DNA of 64,000 nt. Origin: Shinella zoogloeoides (GTDB taxonomy: Bacteria; Pseudomonadota; Alphaproteobacteria; Rhizobiales; Rhizobiaceae). Location of the stretch: contig NZ_QNUJ01000007.1 in assembly GCF_003574625.1 (NCBI RefSeq), forward strand, positions 1-64,000. Reading direction: 5' to 3'. A model generated the notes under the pieces. It saw only the letters and a program-made list of their open reading frames with translations. It ran no database searches and was not told the origin of the DNA. Both the position numbers and the translations under genes were made by a program. Positions within the stretch are counted from its first letter, which is position 1. Every line of letters starts with the position of its first letter. Below are positions 1-8,100 of the stretch, piece after piece.

Positions 1-73
1 GGGCCATCATATCGTTCTGGGCGGAAGCGACAAACTGCTGTTGCATGATGTCGATCACATCCATCGACGCCAT
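1..73 (-). CDS. Possible N-terminal fragment of an unidentified protein, cut by the left edge
   Basis: Reading the minus strand from the ATG at 73 gives an open frame of 24 codons that runs off the window: it begins MASMDVIDIM and continues with Q, F, V and A residues typical of a soluble N-terminus. An in-frame stop lies a short way upstream, so the start should be here or at the ATG three codons later. No strong ribosome-binding site precedes it. It would be divergent from the dehydratase at 238. Too little is visible to name a family; it could be a chance frame. Confidence 0.3.
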   Translation of the reverse strand, partial: MASMDVIDIMQQQFVASAQNDMMA

Positions 74-153
74 GATGTTGGCGACGTCATTATGACGCTA
101 TTGATATGAAGCGATCCGGATTGATGATTTGACTGTTATGTGAGTTCCGCGCT

Positions 154-172
154 TCCCTGTGGATCACAGGGA
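154..172. promoter_or_regulatory. Short perfect inverted repeat upstream of the sugar-acid dehydratase
   Basis: Eight-base arms TCCCTGTG and CACAGGGA flank a three-base centre, about 65 bases before the dehydratase ATG at 238. The size and position fit an operator for a dimeric repressor, but no regulator gene is visible beside it, so the role is inferred. Confidence 0.3.
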
Positions 173-237
173 GGATGGCGATTTGCGCGTGGCTGCGCGT
201 TCCGCATCGCCCGCAGAACAGAAAGCAAGGCACGACA

Positions 238-1980
238 ATGACATTCAAACCCTCCCCCTGGCCGCGCAAGCTGCGTTCGCAGGAGTGGTACGGCGGCACC
301 TCGCGCGACAACATCTATCACCGCGGCTGGCTGAAGAACCAGGGTTACCCGCACGACCTGTTCGACGGGCGCCCGGTGATCGGCATCCTCAACACCTGGT
401 CGGACCTCACTCCCTGTAACGGCCACCTTCGCGAGCTTGCCGAGAAGGTCAAGGCGGGCGTCTGGGAGGCGGGCGGCTTCCCTCTGGAGGTTCCGGTCTT
501 CTCGGCCTCGGAAAACACCTACCGGCCGACGGCCATGATGTACCGCAACCTCGCCGCGCTCGCGGTGGAGGAGACGATGCGTGCCCAGCCGATCGACGGG
601 GCGGTGCTGCTCGTCGGCTGTGACAAGACCACGCCCTCGCTTCTGATGGGTGCGGCCTCCACCGACATCCCTTCCATCGTCGTCACCGGCGGGCCGATGC
701 TGAACGGCTGGTTCCGCGGTGAGCGCGTCGGTTCGGGCACGGCGCTCTGGCAGATGTCGGAGGCGATCAAGGCTGGCACGATGAGCAAGGAGGACTTTCT
801 CGAGGCCGAACAGGCGATGAGCCGCTCGTCGGGCACCTGCAACACGATGGGCACGGCCTCCACCATGGCCTCCATGGCGGAAGTCCTCGGCATGGCGCTG
901 TCCGGCAATGCCGCCATCCCCGCCGTCGACAGCCGCCGCCGCGTGATGGCGCAGCTCACCGGCCGCAGGATCGTGCAGATGGTCAAGGACGACCTGAAGC
1001 CCTCCGACATCCTCACCCGCGAAGCCTTCGAGAACGCCATCCGAACCAACGGCGCCATCGGCGGCTCGACCAATGCCGTCGTGCACCTCCTGGCGCTCGC
1101 CGGCCGTGTCGGTATCGATCTCACGCTCGACGACTGGGACCGTCTCGGCCGCGACGTGCCGACCATCGTCAACCTGATGCCGTCGGGCAAGTACCTCATG
1201 GAGGAGTTCTTCTATGCGGGCGGCCTGCCGGTGGTGCTGAAGCGCCTCGGTGAGGCGGGTCTCCTCCATAAGGAGGCGCTCACCGTTTCCGGCGAGAAGA
1301 TCTGGGACGAGGTCAAGGACGTCACCAACTGGAACGAGGACGTCATCCTGCCGACGGAGAAGGCGCTGGCGCAAGCCGGCGGCATCGCCGTTCTCAAGGG
1401 CAACCTCGCTCCGAAGGGCGCGGTGCTGAAGCCTTCTGCCGCCACTCCCTCGCTGATGGTGCATCGCGGCCGCGCGGTGGTCTTCGAGGATATCGACGAC
1501 TACAAGCGCAAGATCAACGATCCCGATCTCGACATCGACGAGACCTGCGTGATGGTACTGAAGAACTGTGGTCCGCGCGGTTATCCGGGCATGGCCGAGG
1601 TCGGCAATATGGGCCTGCCGCCCAAGGTGCTGAAGAAGGGCATCACCGACATGGTGCGCATTTCGGACGCCCGCATGTCGGGCACGGCCTATGGCACCGT
1701 CGTCCTGCACACCAGCCCGGAAGCGGCCGCCGGCGGGCCGCTCGCTATCGTGCGCGATGGGGATTTCATCGAGCTCGACGTGCCGAATCGGCGCCTGCAT
1801 CTCGATGTGCCGGAGGGTGAGATCGAGCGCCGCCTTGCCGAATGGAAGAGCCCGGTCGAGCGCCCCGCGAGCGGCTACGGCATGCTCTACCACGACCATG
1901 TCACCGGGGCCGATACCGGCGCCGACTTCGACTTCCTGCGCGGCGCCCGCGGCAATGCCGTGCCGAAGGATTCGCACTGA
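238..1980 (+). CDS. IlvD/Edd-family sugar-acid dehydratase (L-arabinonate dehydratase type)
   Basis: Predicted 580-residue enzyme of the IlvD/Edd dehydratase family, which use an iron-sulfur cluster and Mg to remove water from a sugar acid to give a 2-keto-3-deoxy acid. The N-terminus (RSQEWYGG, later GRPVIGILNTWSDLTPCN) is the arabinonate/xylonate-dehydratase branch rather than branched-chain IlvD. Cluster cysteines appear as TPCN, LLVGCDKTTPS and SGTCNTMGTA, and the substrate-side motifs GAIGGSTNAVVHL and RISDARMSG are intact. The ATG at 238 follows an AAGCAAGG site; the frame stays open upstream, but those residues are not family-like. No sugar transporter or aldolase lies next to it, so the substrate is uncertain within pentonates and related acids. 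A strong terminator follows. Confidence 0.85.
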   Translation: MTFKPSPWPRKLRSQEWYGGTSRDNIYHRGWLKNQGYPHDLFDGRPVIGILNTWSDLTPCNGHLRELAEKVKAGVWEAGGFPLEVPVFSASENTYRPTAMMYRNLAALAVEETMRAQPIDGAVLLVGCDKTTPSLLMGAASTDIPSIVVTGGPMLNGWFRGERVGSGTALWQMSEAIKAGTMSKEDFLEAEQAMSRSSGTCNTMGTASTMASMAEVLGMALSGNAAIPAVDSRRRVMAQLTGRRIVQMVKDDLKPSDILTREAFENAIRTNGAIGGSTNAVVHLLALAGRVGIDLTLDDWDRLGRDVPTIVNLMPSGKYLMEEFFYAGGLPVVLKRLGEAGLLHKEALTVSGEKIWDEVKDVTNWNEDVILPTEKALAQAGGIAVLKGNLAPKGAVLKPSAATPSLMVHRGRAVVFEDIDDYKRKINDPDLDIDETCVMVLKNCGPRGYPGMAEVGNMGLPPKVLKKGITDMVRISDARMSGTAYGTVVLHTSPEAAAGGPLAIVRDGDFIELDVPNRRLHLDVPEGEIERRLAEWKSPVERPASGYGMLYHDHVTGADTGADFDFLRGARGNAVPKDSH

Positions 1981-1986
1981 CCGGCC

Positions 1987-2011
1987 GGGCGATCCTGTAG
2001 GATCGCCCTTT
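1987..2011 (+). terminator. Rho-independent terminator after the dehydratase
   Basis: A perfect ten-base stem (GGGCGATCCT / AGGATCGCCC) with a two-base centre starts seven bases after the stop and is followed by TTT. It separates the dehydratase from the DUF2793 gene. Confidence 0.75.
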
Positions 2012-2134
2012 GCCAATGCGGCGGCCACCTCCACCGGCCGCCGCCCCGTTGCAAGCTTTTCGAAGCCGCGTTTTCCCCGCCTTCCGCCGCCCTCCTATAC
2101 TCGTCCCGAACCGACAGGACTGGAGCCGGACGAA

Positions 2135-3532
2135 ATGGACGCGACCGAAAACCTCAACCTTCCCTATATCCTGCCCGCGCAGGCGCAGAAGCACGTCACC
2201 CATAACGAGGCGATCAAGGCGCTGGATGCGATCCTGCATCTCGCTGTCCTGAGCCGCGCGCTTTCGAGCCCGCCGGCAAGCCCGGCGGGCGGCGAGCGCT
2301 ATCTCGTGCCGGCGGGTGCGACGGGCGCCTGGACCGGCCAGGCGAAGGCGGTCGCCGCCTGGCAGGACGATGCCTGGGCCTTCTATCCGCCGCGCGCCGG
2401 CTGGCTTGCCTATGTCCTCGACGAGAATGTCATGCTGGCCTTCAAGGGCGGCGACTGGGCGCCTGCTGGCTTCGATATCGTGCTGCCCGACCGGATCGGC
2501 ATCAACGCGACGGCGGATGCGACGAACCGGCTGGCTGTCGCCTCGCCGGCCTCCCTCTTCACCAACGAGGGCGCGGGGCACCAGATCAAGGTCAACAAGG
2601 CCAGTGCCGGCGATACGGCTTCGCTGCTCTTCCAGACGGGCTGGTCCGGCCGCGCCGAGATAGGGCTTGCCGGTAGCGATGCCTTCCGCGTCAAGGTGAG
2701 CGCGGACGGCGCGTCCTTCGTGGATGCCATGGTGGCGGACCCGGCGACCGGGCGCGTCCGCTTTCCCGCCGGCGTGGAGGGGCTTCGCCCGCAGCTTTCC
2801 GCAAGCCGCACCTATTACGTCGCGGCCGGCGGCAGCGACGGCAATGACGGCCTGACGCCGGGCACGCCCTTCGCGACCCTGCAGAAGGCGGTGGACGCCG
2901 CGCATGGGCTCGATTGCGCCAGCCATGACGTCACGATCCAGCTTGCCGACGGCAGCCATGCCGGGGCGACGGTCGCCCGGCCGCTTCTCGGCGGCGGCAC
3001 GCTCTTCATCAAGGGCAACGAGACGACGCCGGCCTCCGTGGTCCTCACGGGCGGCCTCGTCTTTTCCAACGGCGCGCAGGTCCGCGTCTCCGGCATCCGC
3101 ATCGCCATCGCGACGGACCTCGTGCATGGGCTTTCCGTCGGCAACGGCGTGACCCTCCGGCTCGGCAAGATGGAATTCGGCGCCGTCGGCGCGAATGCCG
3201 ATCACATCTTCTCCGACAATCCGTGCAGGATCGTGCTGGAGGAAAACTACACCATCAACGGCGGCGCGCGCCGGCACATGAACATCGGCGCCGGCCTCCT
3301 CACCGGCGAGGGGCGCACCTTCACGCTGACCGGCACCCCCGCCTTCACCCAGTTCGTCGCGGTCCGCAATGCCGGCACCGTATCGCTGTCGAGCCCGGTG
3401 ATCGTCGGCAGCGCCACCGGCAGCCGCTACCTTGCCGAGACCAACGGCGTCGTCAACACCTTCGGCAAGGCGGCGACCTTCCTGCCCGGCTCGGCGGCCG
3501 GCACCACCCCCTCCGGCGGCATCTATGCCTGA
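2135..3532 (+). CDS. DUF2793 domain protein with C-terminal parallel beta-helix (phage tail-fibre-like)
   Basis: Predicted 465 residues. Residues 5-110 carry the DUF2793 signature (NLPYILPAQAQKHVTHNEAI, then short W/Y-rich strands such as WQDDAWAFYPPRAGW), a domain common in tail or head-fibre proteins of alphaproteobacterial phages and gene transfer agents. From about residue 225 there is a pectin-lyase-like repeat region beginning RTYYVAAGGSDGNDG with TPGTPFATLQKAVD, the entry motif of right-handed beta-helix proteins, followed by Gly/Ala/Val-rich rungs. There is no signal peptide and no phage gene beside it. The ATG at 2135 is the only sensible start. It may be a domesticated or separately encoded fibre or adhesin, possibly with glycan-binding activity; that role is inferred. 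Confidence 0.7.
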   Translation: MDATENLNLPYILPAQAQKHVTHNEAIKALDAILHLAVLSRALSSPPASPAGGERYLVPAGATGAWTGQAKAVAAWQDDAWAFYPPRAGWLAYVLDENVMLAFKGGDWAPAGFDIVLPDRIGINATADATNRLAVASPASLFTNEGAGHQIKVNKASAGDTASLLFQTGWSGRAEIGLAGSDAFRVKVSADGASFVDAMVADPATGRVRFPAGVEGLRPQLSASRTYYVAAGGSDGNDGLTPGTPFATLQKAVDAAHGLDCASHDVTIQLADGSHAGATVARPLLGGGTLFIKGNETTPASVVLTGGLVFSNGAQVRVSGIRIAIATDLVHGLSVGNGVTLRLGKMEFGAVGANADHIFSDNPCRIVLEENYTINGGARRHMNIGAGLLTGEGRTFTLTGTPAFTQFVAVRNAGTVSLSSPVIVGSATGSRYLAETNGVVNTFGKAATFLPGSAAGTTPSGGIYA

Positions 3533-3587
3533 CGGGACCGACGCGGCGGCTCTTGCATCGGGGCCGCCGGTCTGGTTATGACAGGCC

Positions 3588-4046
3588 ATGTCGCTCGAAT
3601 CCGTCCGCACCTTCTTCGCCCGGAATGCTCCCGATATCGACGTGCTCGTCACCGAGCAGAGCTCGGCGACCGTGCCGCTCGCCGCCGAGGCGCATGGCGT
3701 CGAACCCGCGCAGATCGCCAAGACGATCTGCCTGCGTGTCGGCGAGGAGATCGTGCTCATCGTCGCGGCCGGCACAGCGCGGCTGAGCAACCGCAAGTTC
3801 AAGGACCGTTTTTCCGCGAAGCCCCGCATGCTCGGCGCGGAAGAGGTGGTGTCGGCGACCTCCCACCCGGTCGGCGGCGTCTGCCCCTTCGGCCTTCCCT
3901 CGGCGCTTCCGGTCTATTGTGACGTGTCGTTGCGCGCCTTCGACGAGGTGGTGCCGGCAGCCGGCGCGACCAATGCGGCGGTGCGCATCGCGCCGGACCG
4001 CATGGCGGGTCTCGTCGGCGGGCAATGGGTCGATGTCTGCGATTGA
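3588..4046 (+). CDS. YbaK/EbsC-family aminoacyl-tRNA deacylase
   Basis: Predicted 152 residues, the full length of a stand-alone YbaK/ProX-type editing domain. These cytoplasmic proteins hydrolyse mischarged tRNA, typically Cys-tRNA(Pro) or Ala-tRNA(Pro). Family marks seen are the early EQSSATVPLAAEAHG, the AKTICLRVGEEIVLIVAAG strand, RLSNRKFKDRF, and the substrate loop HPVGGVCPFGLP near residues 86-97. The start ATG at 3588 lies 55 bases after the DUF2793 stop. Which tRNA it edits cannot be read from sequence. Confidence 0.85.
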   Translation: MSLESVRTFFARNAPDIDVLVTEQSSATVPLAAEAHGVEPAQIAKTICLRVGEEIVLIVAAGTARLSNRKFKDRFSAKPRMLGAEEVVSATSHPVGGVCPFGLPSALPVYCDVSLRAFDEVVPAAGATNAAVRIAPDRMAGLVGGQWVDVCD

Positions 4047-4280
4047 GGCGGTGGCGGGCGCCGCCCGCCGTGAAAGAGTTTCGCTAAAATCCGGGGAAAT
4101 CCCCGGCTGGCGCGGTTGCACGGGAAATCGCAATATAACGAAGCTGTGATCACCGGTGGCCCGTCTCTTGCGGACCGCCGTGCACAGGCGCGGAAGGAGC
4201 CGCGAACGGGCTGCTGGAGGAGCATCTGGCCCGGATCTATCGCACGGCGACGCGACCTGCGTCCGCCAGGGGGAGAAAAT
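4047..4280 (+). promoter_or_regulatory. Structured 5' leader of the purine permease gene
   Basis: These 234 bases precede the permease. They contain a perfect hairpin at 4091-4106 (CCGGGG AAAT CCCCGG), a possible minus-10 element TATAAC at 4134-4139 without a good minus-35, then a GC-rich stretch in which GCCCGT near 4160 can pair with ACGGGC near 4206 and CGCGG can pair with CCGCG inside it. The gene's ribosome-binding site GGGGGAG follows. The layout would suit a leader-controlled gene or a regulator site. I do not match it to a known riboswitch. Confidence 0.35.
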
Positions 4281-5573
4281 ATGTTTGAAAAGCTTTTCAA
4301 GCTGAGTGAGCACGGCACGTCGGTTCGCACCGAAGTGATCGCGGGTCTGACGACCTTCCTCACCATGTCCTATATCATCTTCGTCAACCCGGACATCCTG
4401 TCGACGACGGGCATGGACCGGGACGCCGTCTTTGTCGCGACCTGTCTTGCCGCGGCGCTCGGCTCCATGGTCATGGCGCTCGTCGCCAACTGGCCGATCG
4501 GCATGGCGCCCGGCATGGGCCTCAACGCCTTCTTCGCCTTCACCGTCGTGGCGGCGCTCGGCTTCACCTGGCAGCAGGCGCTCGGCGCGGTCTTCATCTC
4601 CGGCACCATCTTCGTCATCCTCACGGTGACGGGCGTGCGAAGCTGGCTGATCGAGGGCATCCCGCATTCGCTGAGAAGCGCGATTGCCGCCGGTATCGGC
4701 CTCTTCCTCGGCATCATTGCCCTGAAGAGCTCCGGCATCGTCGTCGACAACCCGGCGACCCTCGTCGGCCTCGGCGACCTCAAGCAGACCGGCCCGCTTC
4801 TGGCGATCCTCGGCTTCTTCGTCATTGCCGTGCTCGATGCGCTGCGCGTTCGCGGCGCCATCCTCATCGGCATCCTCGTCGTGACGGTCCTCTCCTGGAT
4901 TTTCGGCGTCAGCGAGTTCCGCGGCATCGTCTCGGCCCCGCCGTCGATCCTGCCGACCTTCCTGCAGCTCGACATCGTCGGCGCGCTGCATGGCGGCCTG
5001 CTGCATGTCATCCTCGTCTTCGTGCTGGTCGAGGTCTTCGACGCCACGGGCACGCTGATCGGCGTCGCCAAGCGCGCCGGCCTCATCCAGGAAGGCCAGA
5101 AGAGCCGCCTCGGCCGCGCGCTTCTCGCCGACAGCACGGCCATCGTCGCCGGCTCGCTGATGGGCACGAGCAGCACCACCGCCTATGTCGAGAGCGCCTC
5201 GGGCGTCCAGGCCGGCGGCCGCACGGGCCTCACCGCCTTCGTCGTCGCCATCCTGTTCCTCGCCGCTCTCTTCATCTCGCCGCTCGCTGCCTCCGTGCCG
5301 AGCTACGCGACGGCTCCGGCGCTGCTCTACGTTGCCGGCCTGATGATCCGCGAACTGACGGAAGTCGACTGGGAAGAACTGACGGAAGCGGTTCCGGCCG
5401 CGCTCACCGCGCTCGCCATGCCCTTCACCTATTCCATCGCCAACGGCCTTGCCTTCGGCTTCGTCAGCTATGTCGTGCTGAAGCTCTTCACCGGTCAGTG
5501 GCGCCAGATTCACCCGGCAACCGCCATCGTCGCCATCCTCTTCGTCATCCGCTTCGCCTTCTTCGCGGAATAG
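4281..5573 (+). CDS. NCS2-family purine permease (AzgA/PbuG type)
   Basis: Predicted 430-residue inner-membrane proton symporter for adenine, guanine or hypoxanthine. The N-terminus MFEKLFKLSEHGTSVRTEV followed by GLTTFLTMSYIIFVNP is the hallmark of the AzgA-like branch, as are NWPIGMAPGMGLNAFFA, VEVFDATGTLIGVAKRAGL and the MGTSSTTAYVESASGVQAGGRTG loop. About a dozen hydrophobic segments fill the rest. The ATG at 4281 has a strong GGGGGAGAA site; the frame is open further upstream but the extension is Arg-rich and not family-like. It stands at the head of the purine-catabolism island and probably supplies guanine or hypoxanthine to GuaD and XdhAB. A terminator follows. Confidence 0.9.
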   Translation: MFEKLFKLSEHGTSVRTEVIAGLTTFLTMSYIIFVNPDILSTTGMDRDAVFVATCLAAALGSMVMALVANWPIGMAPGMGLNAFFAFTVVAALGFTWQQALGAVFISGTIFVILTVTGVRSWLIEGIPHSLRSAIAAGIGLFLGIIALKSSGIVVDNPATLVGLGDLKQTGPLLAILGFFVIAVLDALRVRGAILIGILVVTVLSWIFGVSEFRGIVSAPPSILPTFLQLDIVGALHGGLLHVILVFVLVEVFDATGTLIGVAKRAGLIQEGQKSRLGRALLADSTAIVAGSLMGTSSTTAYVESASGVQAGGRTGLTAFVVAILFLAALFISPLAASVPSYATAPALLYVAGLMIRELTEVDWEELTEAVPAALTALAMPFTYSIANGLAFGFVSYVVLKLFTGQWRQIHPATAIVAILFVIRFAFFAE

Positions 5574-5593
5574 GAAGGGACGCATAAGACGGG

Positions 5594-5625
5594 AAAGGGC
5601 CGCGCGACGAGCGCGGCCCTTTTCG
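5594..5625 (+). terminator. Rho-independent terminator after the purine permease
   Basis: Twelve-base arms AAAGGGCCGCGC and GCGCGGCCCTTT surround the loop GACGA and run into TTTCGTTT. It lies 20 bases after the permease stop. Confidence 0.85.
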
Positions 5626-5646
5626 TTTGGGACGTGAGGATAGAAA

Positions 5647-5771
5647 GATCGCCAGGAGTGGCGATCTCGTCCGCGCTCTGCACCTGCCCGCCCACTTCCC
5701 CTCCGTCGTGGTCGGGTTTAACCCGACCACCTACACCCCGCTCGCGGGTGGGTTCTCGGCCCAAGGCCGAG
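5647..5771. repeat. Cluster of three short palindromes in a gene-free stretch
   Basis: The 341-base gap between the permease and allA carries, besides two terminators, three perfect palindromes: GATCGCCA/TGGCGATC at 5647-5666, GTGGTCGGGTT/AACCCGACCAC at 5708-5730 and CTCGGCC/GGCCGAG at 5755-5771. This mosaic look fits the short palindromic intergenic repeats common in Rhizobiaceae. I see no coding frame here worth calling. Confidence 0.45.
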
Positions 5772-5861
5772 CATGGCGTCGATGGGTAAAGGTCCCCGAA
5801 CACGAAAGGGCCACGCTCGTCGCGCAGCCCGTTCCTTCATGGTTCACAAAATCCGGATACG

Positions 5862-5890
5862 AAAAAGCCGGCCCGTGGAGGCGGGCCGGC
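5862..5890 (-). terminator. Rho-independent terminator after allA
   Basis: On the minus strand a nine-base GC stem (GCCGGCCCG / CGGGCCGGC, six-base loop) at 5867-5890 is followed by a run of five T. It lies 25 bases beyond the allA stop. Confidence 0.8.
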
Positions 5891-5914
5891 AGATCCGTGA
5901 GGCCGGTGGAAGTC

Positions 5915-6400
5915 TCAGCGGATCAGAAACGCTTCCTCGTAGAAATGCTCCTCGAGGTTGACGCCTTCGCCGCCGCGGTCGACCACGGCGAAGTCGGAGG
6001 GTTTGTCGAGCGGGGTCAGGATGCCGTGCCAGATGTTCCGGCCGATATTGACGCCCTGGCCCGGCGCGGTGCGGAAGGCGATCGGCTCGGCCGGGCCGTT
6101 TTCCGTCTCCTCGGCGACGACCACCAGGAAGGTGCTGTCGCTAAGCGGAATGAAGGCCTGGCTGCCAAGCGGATGCCGCTCGACCATGTTGAGTTCCAGC
6201 GGCAGCGGATAGGGCTCGCCGCGCAGGAGGCTGATCATCGGCCGCGCCTTCTCGCCGGTCGTCTCGATATGCGCAAGGTCGTGGTAGCGCACGCACTTGC
6301 CCGCATTGATCGGGAAATTGTGCGCGCCGTCCTGTTCGATGACCTGGCCGAAAGGCGCGAAAGCCTCGCGGGTCAACGGTTTGATCTCGATGGTCTTCAT
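5915..6400 (-). CDS. allA: Ureidoglycolate lyase
   Basis: Predicted 161 residues, the usual AllA length. It splits ureidoglycolate to glyoxylate and urea at the end of purine breakdown. The family start KPLTREAFAPFGQVIE, the core RYHDLAHIE, NMVERHPLGSQAFIPL and the cupin-like NIGRNIWHGILTPL are all present. The ATG at 6400 has a GGAGG site six to ten bases upstream; longer in-frame starts lack one. It lies 121 bases downstream of puuE-uraD on the same strand and may share its transcript. Its glyoxylate feeds the gcl-hyi-glxR-ttuD genes further along. Confidence 0.9.
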   Translation of the reverse strand: MKTIEIKPLTREAFAPFGQVIEQDGAHNFPINAGKCVRYHDLAHIETTGEKARPMISLLRGEPYPLPLELNMVERHPLGSQAFIPLSDSTFLVVVAEETENGPAEPIAFRTAPGQGVNIGRNIWHGILTPLDKPSDFAVVDRGGEGVNLEEHFYEEAFLIR

Positions 6401-6521
6401 GGATTTCCTCCCTCGGCCGGAATGGCCGGATACGCTTGCCGGCGACAGGCCGTGCTGGTGAACGTTGCGGCGGGACAGGGTGGGGAGGCTCCCCGTCTCG
6501 CCAAGGTTTATCATATTCCGC

Positions 6522-7940
6522 TCAGGCGGGAAGCAGCGCCTTCAGCCGGAGCAGGGCGATCCGCTCCACCTGGCGGCAGGCGGTGGCGAATTCGGTGTCG
6601 CGGTCGTTCGCGATGCGCGTTTCGAAGGCCGCAAGGATGCTCGCCTTCGTGTTGTCGCGCACGGCGATGATGAACGGGAAACCGAATTTCATGACATAGC
6701 GCTCGTTGAGTTCGGTGAAGCGTGTCCGCTCCTCGTCCGTCAGCGCATCGAGGCCGGCGGAGGCCTGCTCCTCCGTCGAGCTTGCCGTCAGGCGTCTGGC
6801 CTGCGCCAGCTTGCCGGCAAGGTCCGGGTGGGCGACGAGGACGCCGAGCCGCTGCTCGTCGCTCGCCGCGCGGAACTGGAAGGTGAGCGCGGCGGCAAGG
6901 CCGACGGCCGTGTCGTTCGCCGGCGAGAGCTCGTCCGCCCACGCCCGGCGGGCCACCCAGTCGGAATGCTCGAAGATGCCGCCGAAGCGCTCGACGAAGG
7001 CCTCCTCGCTCATCTGCGACGGCCGCTCGGCGGGCAGGCGCGGCGGATGGGTCTTCGCCCAGTGCTCGGCGATGTCGACGCGCCGGGCGATCCAGACCTT
7101 CTCGTGGCTCTTGACGTAGTCGATGAAGCGGGCGAGCGCCATGACGCGGCCGGGCCGGCCGATCAGGCGGCAATGCAGGCCGATGCTCATCATCTTCGGG
7201 CTGCCCGACGTGCCTTCGGCATAGAGCGCGTCGAACGAATCCTTCAGGTAGCTGAAGAACTGGTCGCCGGAATTGAAGCCCTGCGGCGTGGCGAAGCGCA
7301 TGTCGTTGGCATCGAGCGTATAGGGAATGATCAGCTGCTGCCGGCTGTCATGCTCGTACCAGTAGGGCAGGTCGTCCGAATAGGTGTCGGAGATGTAGTC
7401 GAAGCCGCCGGCCTCGGTGACGAGATCGACCGTGTTGACCGAACAGCGGCCCGTATACCAGCCGCGCGGCCGCTCGCCGGTGACGAGCGTATGCAGGCGG
7501 ATCGCCTCGGCGATGGCCTCGCGTTCCTCCTCCGGCTTCATGTCCTTGTGCTCGACCCATTTCAGGCCATGCGAGGCGATTTCCCAGCCGGCCTCGAGCA
7601 TCGCGGCGACCTGGGCGGGCGAGCGCCGGAGCGCGGTCGCGACGCCATAGACCGTCACTGGCACGCTCTTTTCCGTCAGCAGCCGGTGCAGGCGCCAGAA
7701 GCCGGCGCGGGCGCCGTATTCGTAGATCGATTCCATGTTCCAGTGGCGCTGGCCGGGCCATTGCGCGGCCCCGACGATCTCGGAGAGGAACGCTTCGGAT
7801 GCTGCATCGCCATGCAGCACGCAGTTCTCCCCACCCTCTTCGTAATTCAGCACGAACTGAACGGCGACGCGCGCTTCGCCCGGCCATGCGGCATTGGGCG
7901 GGATCTCTCCGTATCCGTGCATGTCACGGCAATATCGCAT
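6522..7940 (-). CDS. puuE: Allantoinase PuuE fused to OHCU decarboxylase UraD
   Basis: Predicted 472 residues with two enzymes in one chain. Residues 1 to about 300 are a polysaccharide-deacetylase-fold allantoinase of the PuuE type: YCRDMHGYGEIPPNAAWPG, VQFVLNYEEGGE, the SHGLKW metal loop, CSVNTVDL and IGLHCRLIGRPGR. From about residue 308 a UraD domain follows (SQMSEEAFVERFGGIFEHS, VLVAHPDL, RYVMKFGFPFIIAVRDN). UraD decarboxylates OHCU to S-allantoin and PuuE hydrolyses allantoin to allantoate, so the chain does two consecutive steps. The ATG at 7940 has a GGAGGAG site. It is divergent from uraH, which makes the OHCU. Confidence 0.92.
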   Translation of the reverse strand: MRYCRDMHGYGEIPPNAAWPGEARVAVQFVLNYEEGGENCVLHGDAASEAFLSEIVGAAQWPGQRHWNMESIYEYGARAGFWRLHRLLTEKSVPVTVYGVATALRRSPAQVAAMLEAGWEIASHGLKWVEHKDMKPEEEREAIAEAIRLHTLVTGERPRGWYTGRCSVNTVDLVTEAGGFDYISDTYSDDLPYWYEHDSRQQLIIPYTLDANDMRFATPQGFNSGDQFFSYLKDSFDALYAEGTSGSPKMMSIGLHCRLIGRPGRVMALARFIDYVKSHEKVWIARRVDIAEHWAKTHPPRLPAERPSQMSEEAFVERFGGIFEHSDWVARRAWADELSPANDTAVGLAAALTFQFRAASDEQRLGVLVAHPDLAGKLAQARRLTASSTEEQASAGLDALTDEERTRFTELNERYVMKFGFPFIIAVRDNTKASILAAFETRIANDRDTEFATACRQVERIALLRLKALLPA

Positions 7941-7998
7941 GGAACGCTCCTCCAAACGTTTTCGATGGCGCATGTCTAACCCGAAAATCGCGCGTGCC

Positions 7999-8013
7999 AT
8001 TCCCCCGGAAAAT
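7999..8013. promoter_or_regulatory. Imperfect palindrome in the puuE / uraH divergent promoter region
   Basis: ATTCCCCCGGAAAAT lies midway in the 160-base gap between puuE-uraD and uraH. A close variant, ATTTCCGGGAAAAT, sits between the lysR and puuD genes at 14185-14198, and a related sequence lies in the permease leader. A common purine-pathway regulator, perhaps the LysR protein at 13155-14102, is a possible reader; this is inference. Confidence 0.35.
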
Positions 8014-8100
8014 TTGAAAGTCTCGAACGATCTTTCTGCTTTTCAGTGGAAACGGGCTGGCGGATAGTGATTGCAGGCGCATTGTGCTCGGGAGGAAAAC

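Noticed and set aside
4116-4139. TTGCAC ... TATAAC as a sigma-70 promoter of the permease
   Set aside because: The spacer is only 12 bases, too short for a normal promoter, so only the TATAAC is noted as a possible element.
4116-4280. In-frame N-terminal extension of the purine permease
   Set aside because: The added residues are Arg- and Pro-rich and unlike the family; the ATG at 4281 has a strong ribosome site and gives the conserved N-terminus.
3576-5585. Minus-strand frame of 669 codons opposite the YbaK and permease genes
   Set aside because: Very rich in D, E and R with no motif; it crosses two real genes and a terminator-bearing gap.
5647-5771. Palindromes after the permease taken as attachment sites or IS ends
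   Set aside because: No transposase, integrase or target duplication is present; they fit intergenic palindromic repeats better.
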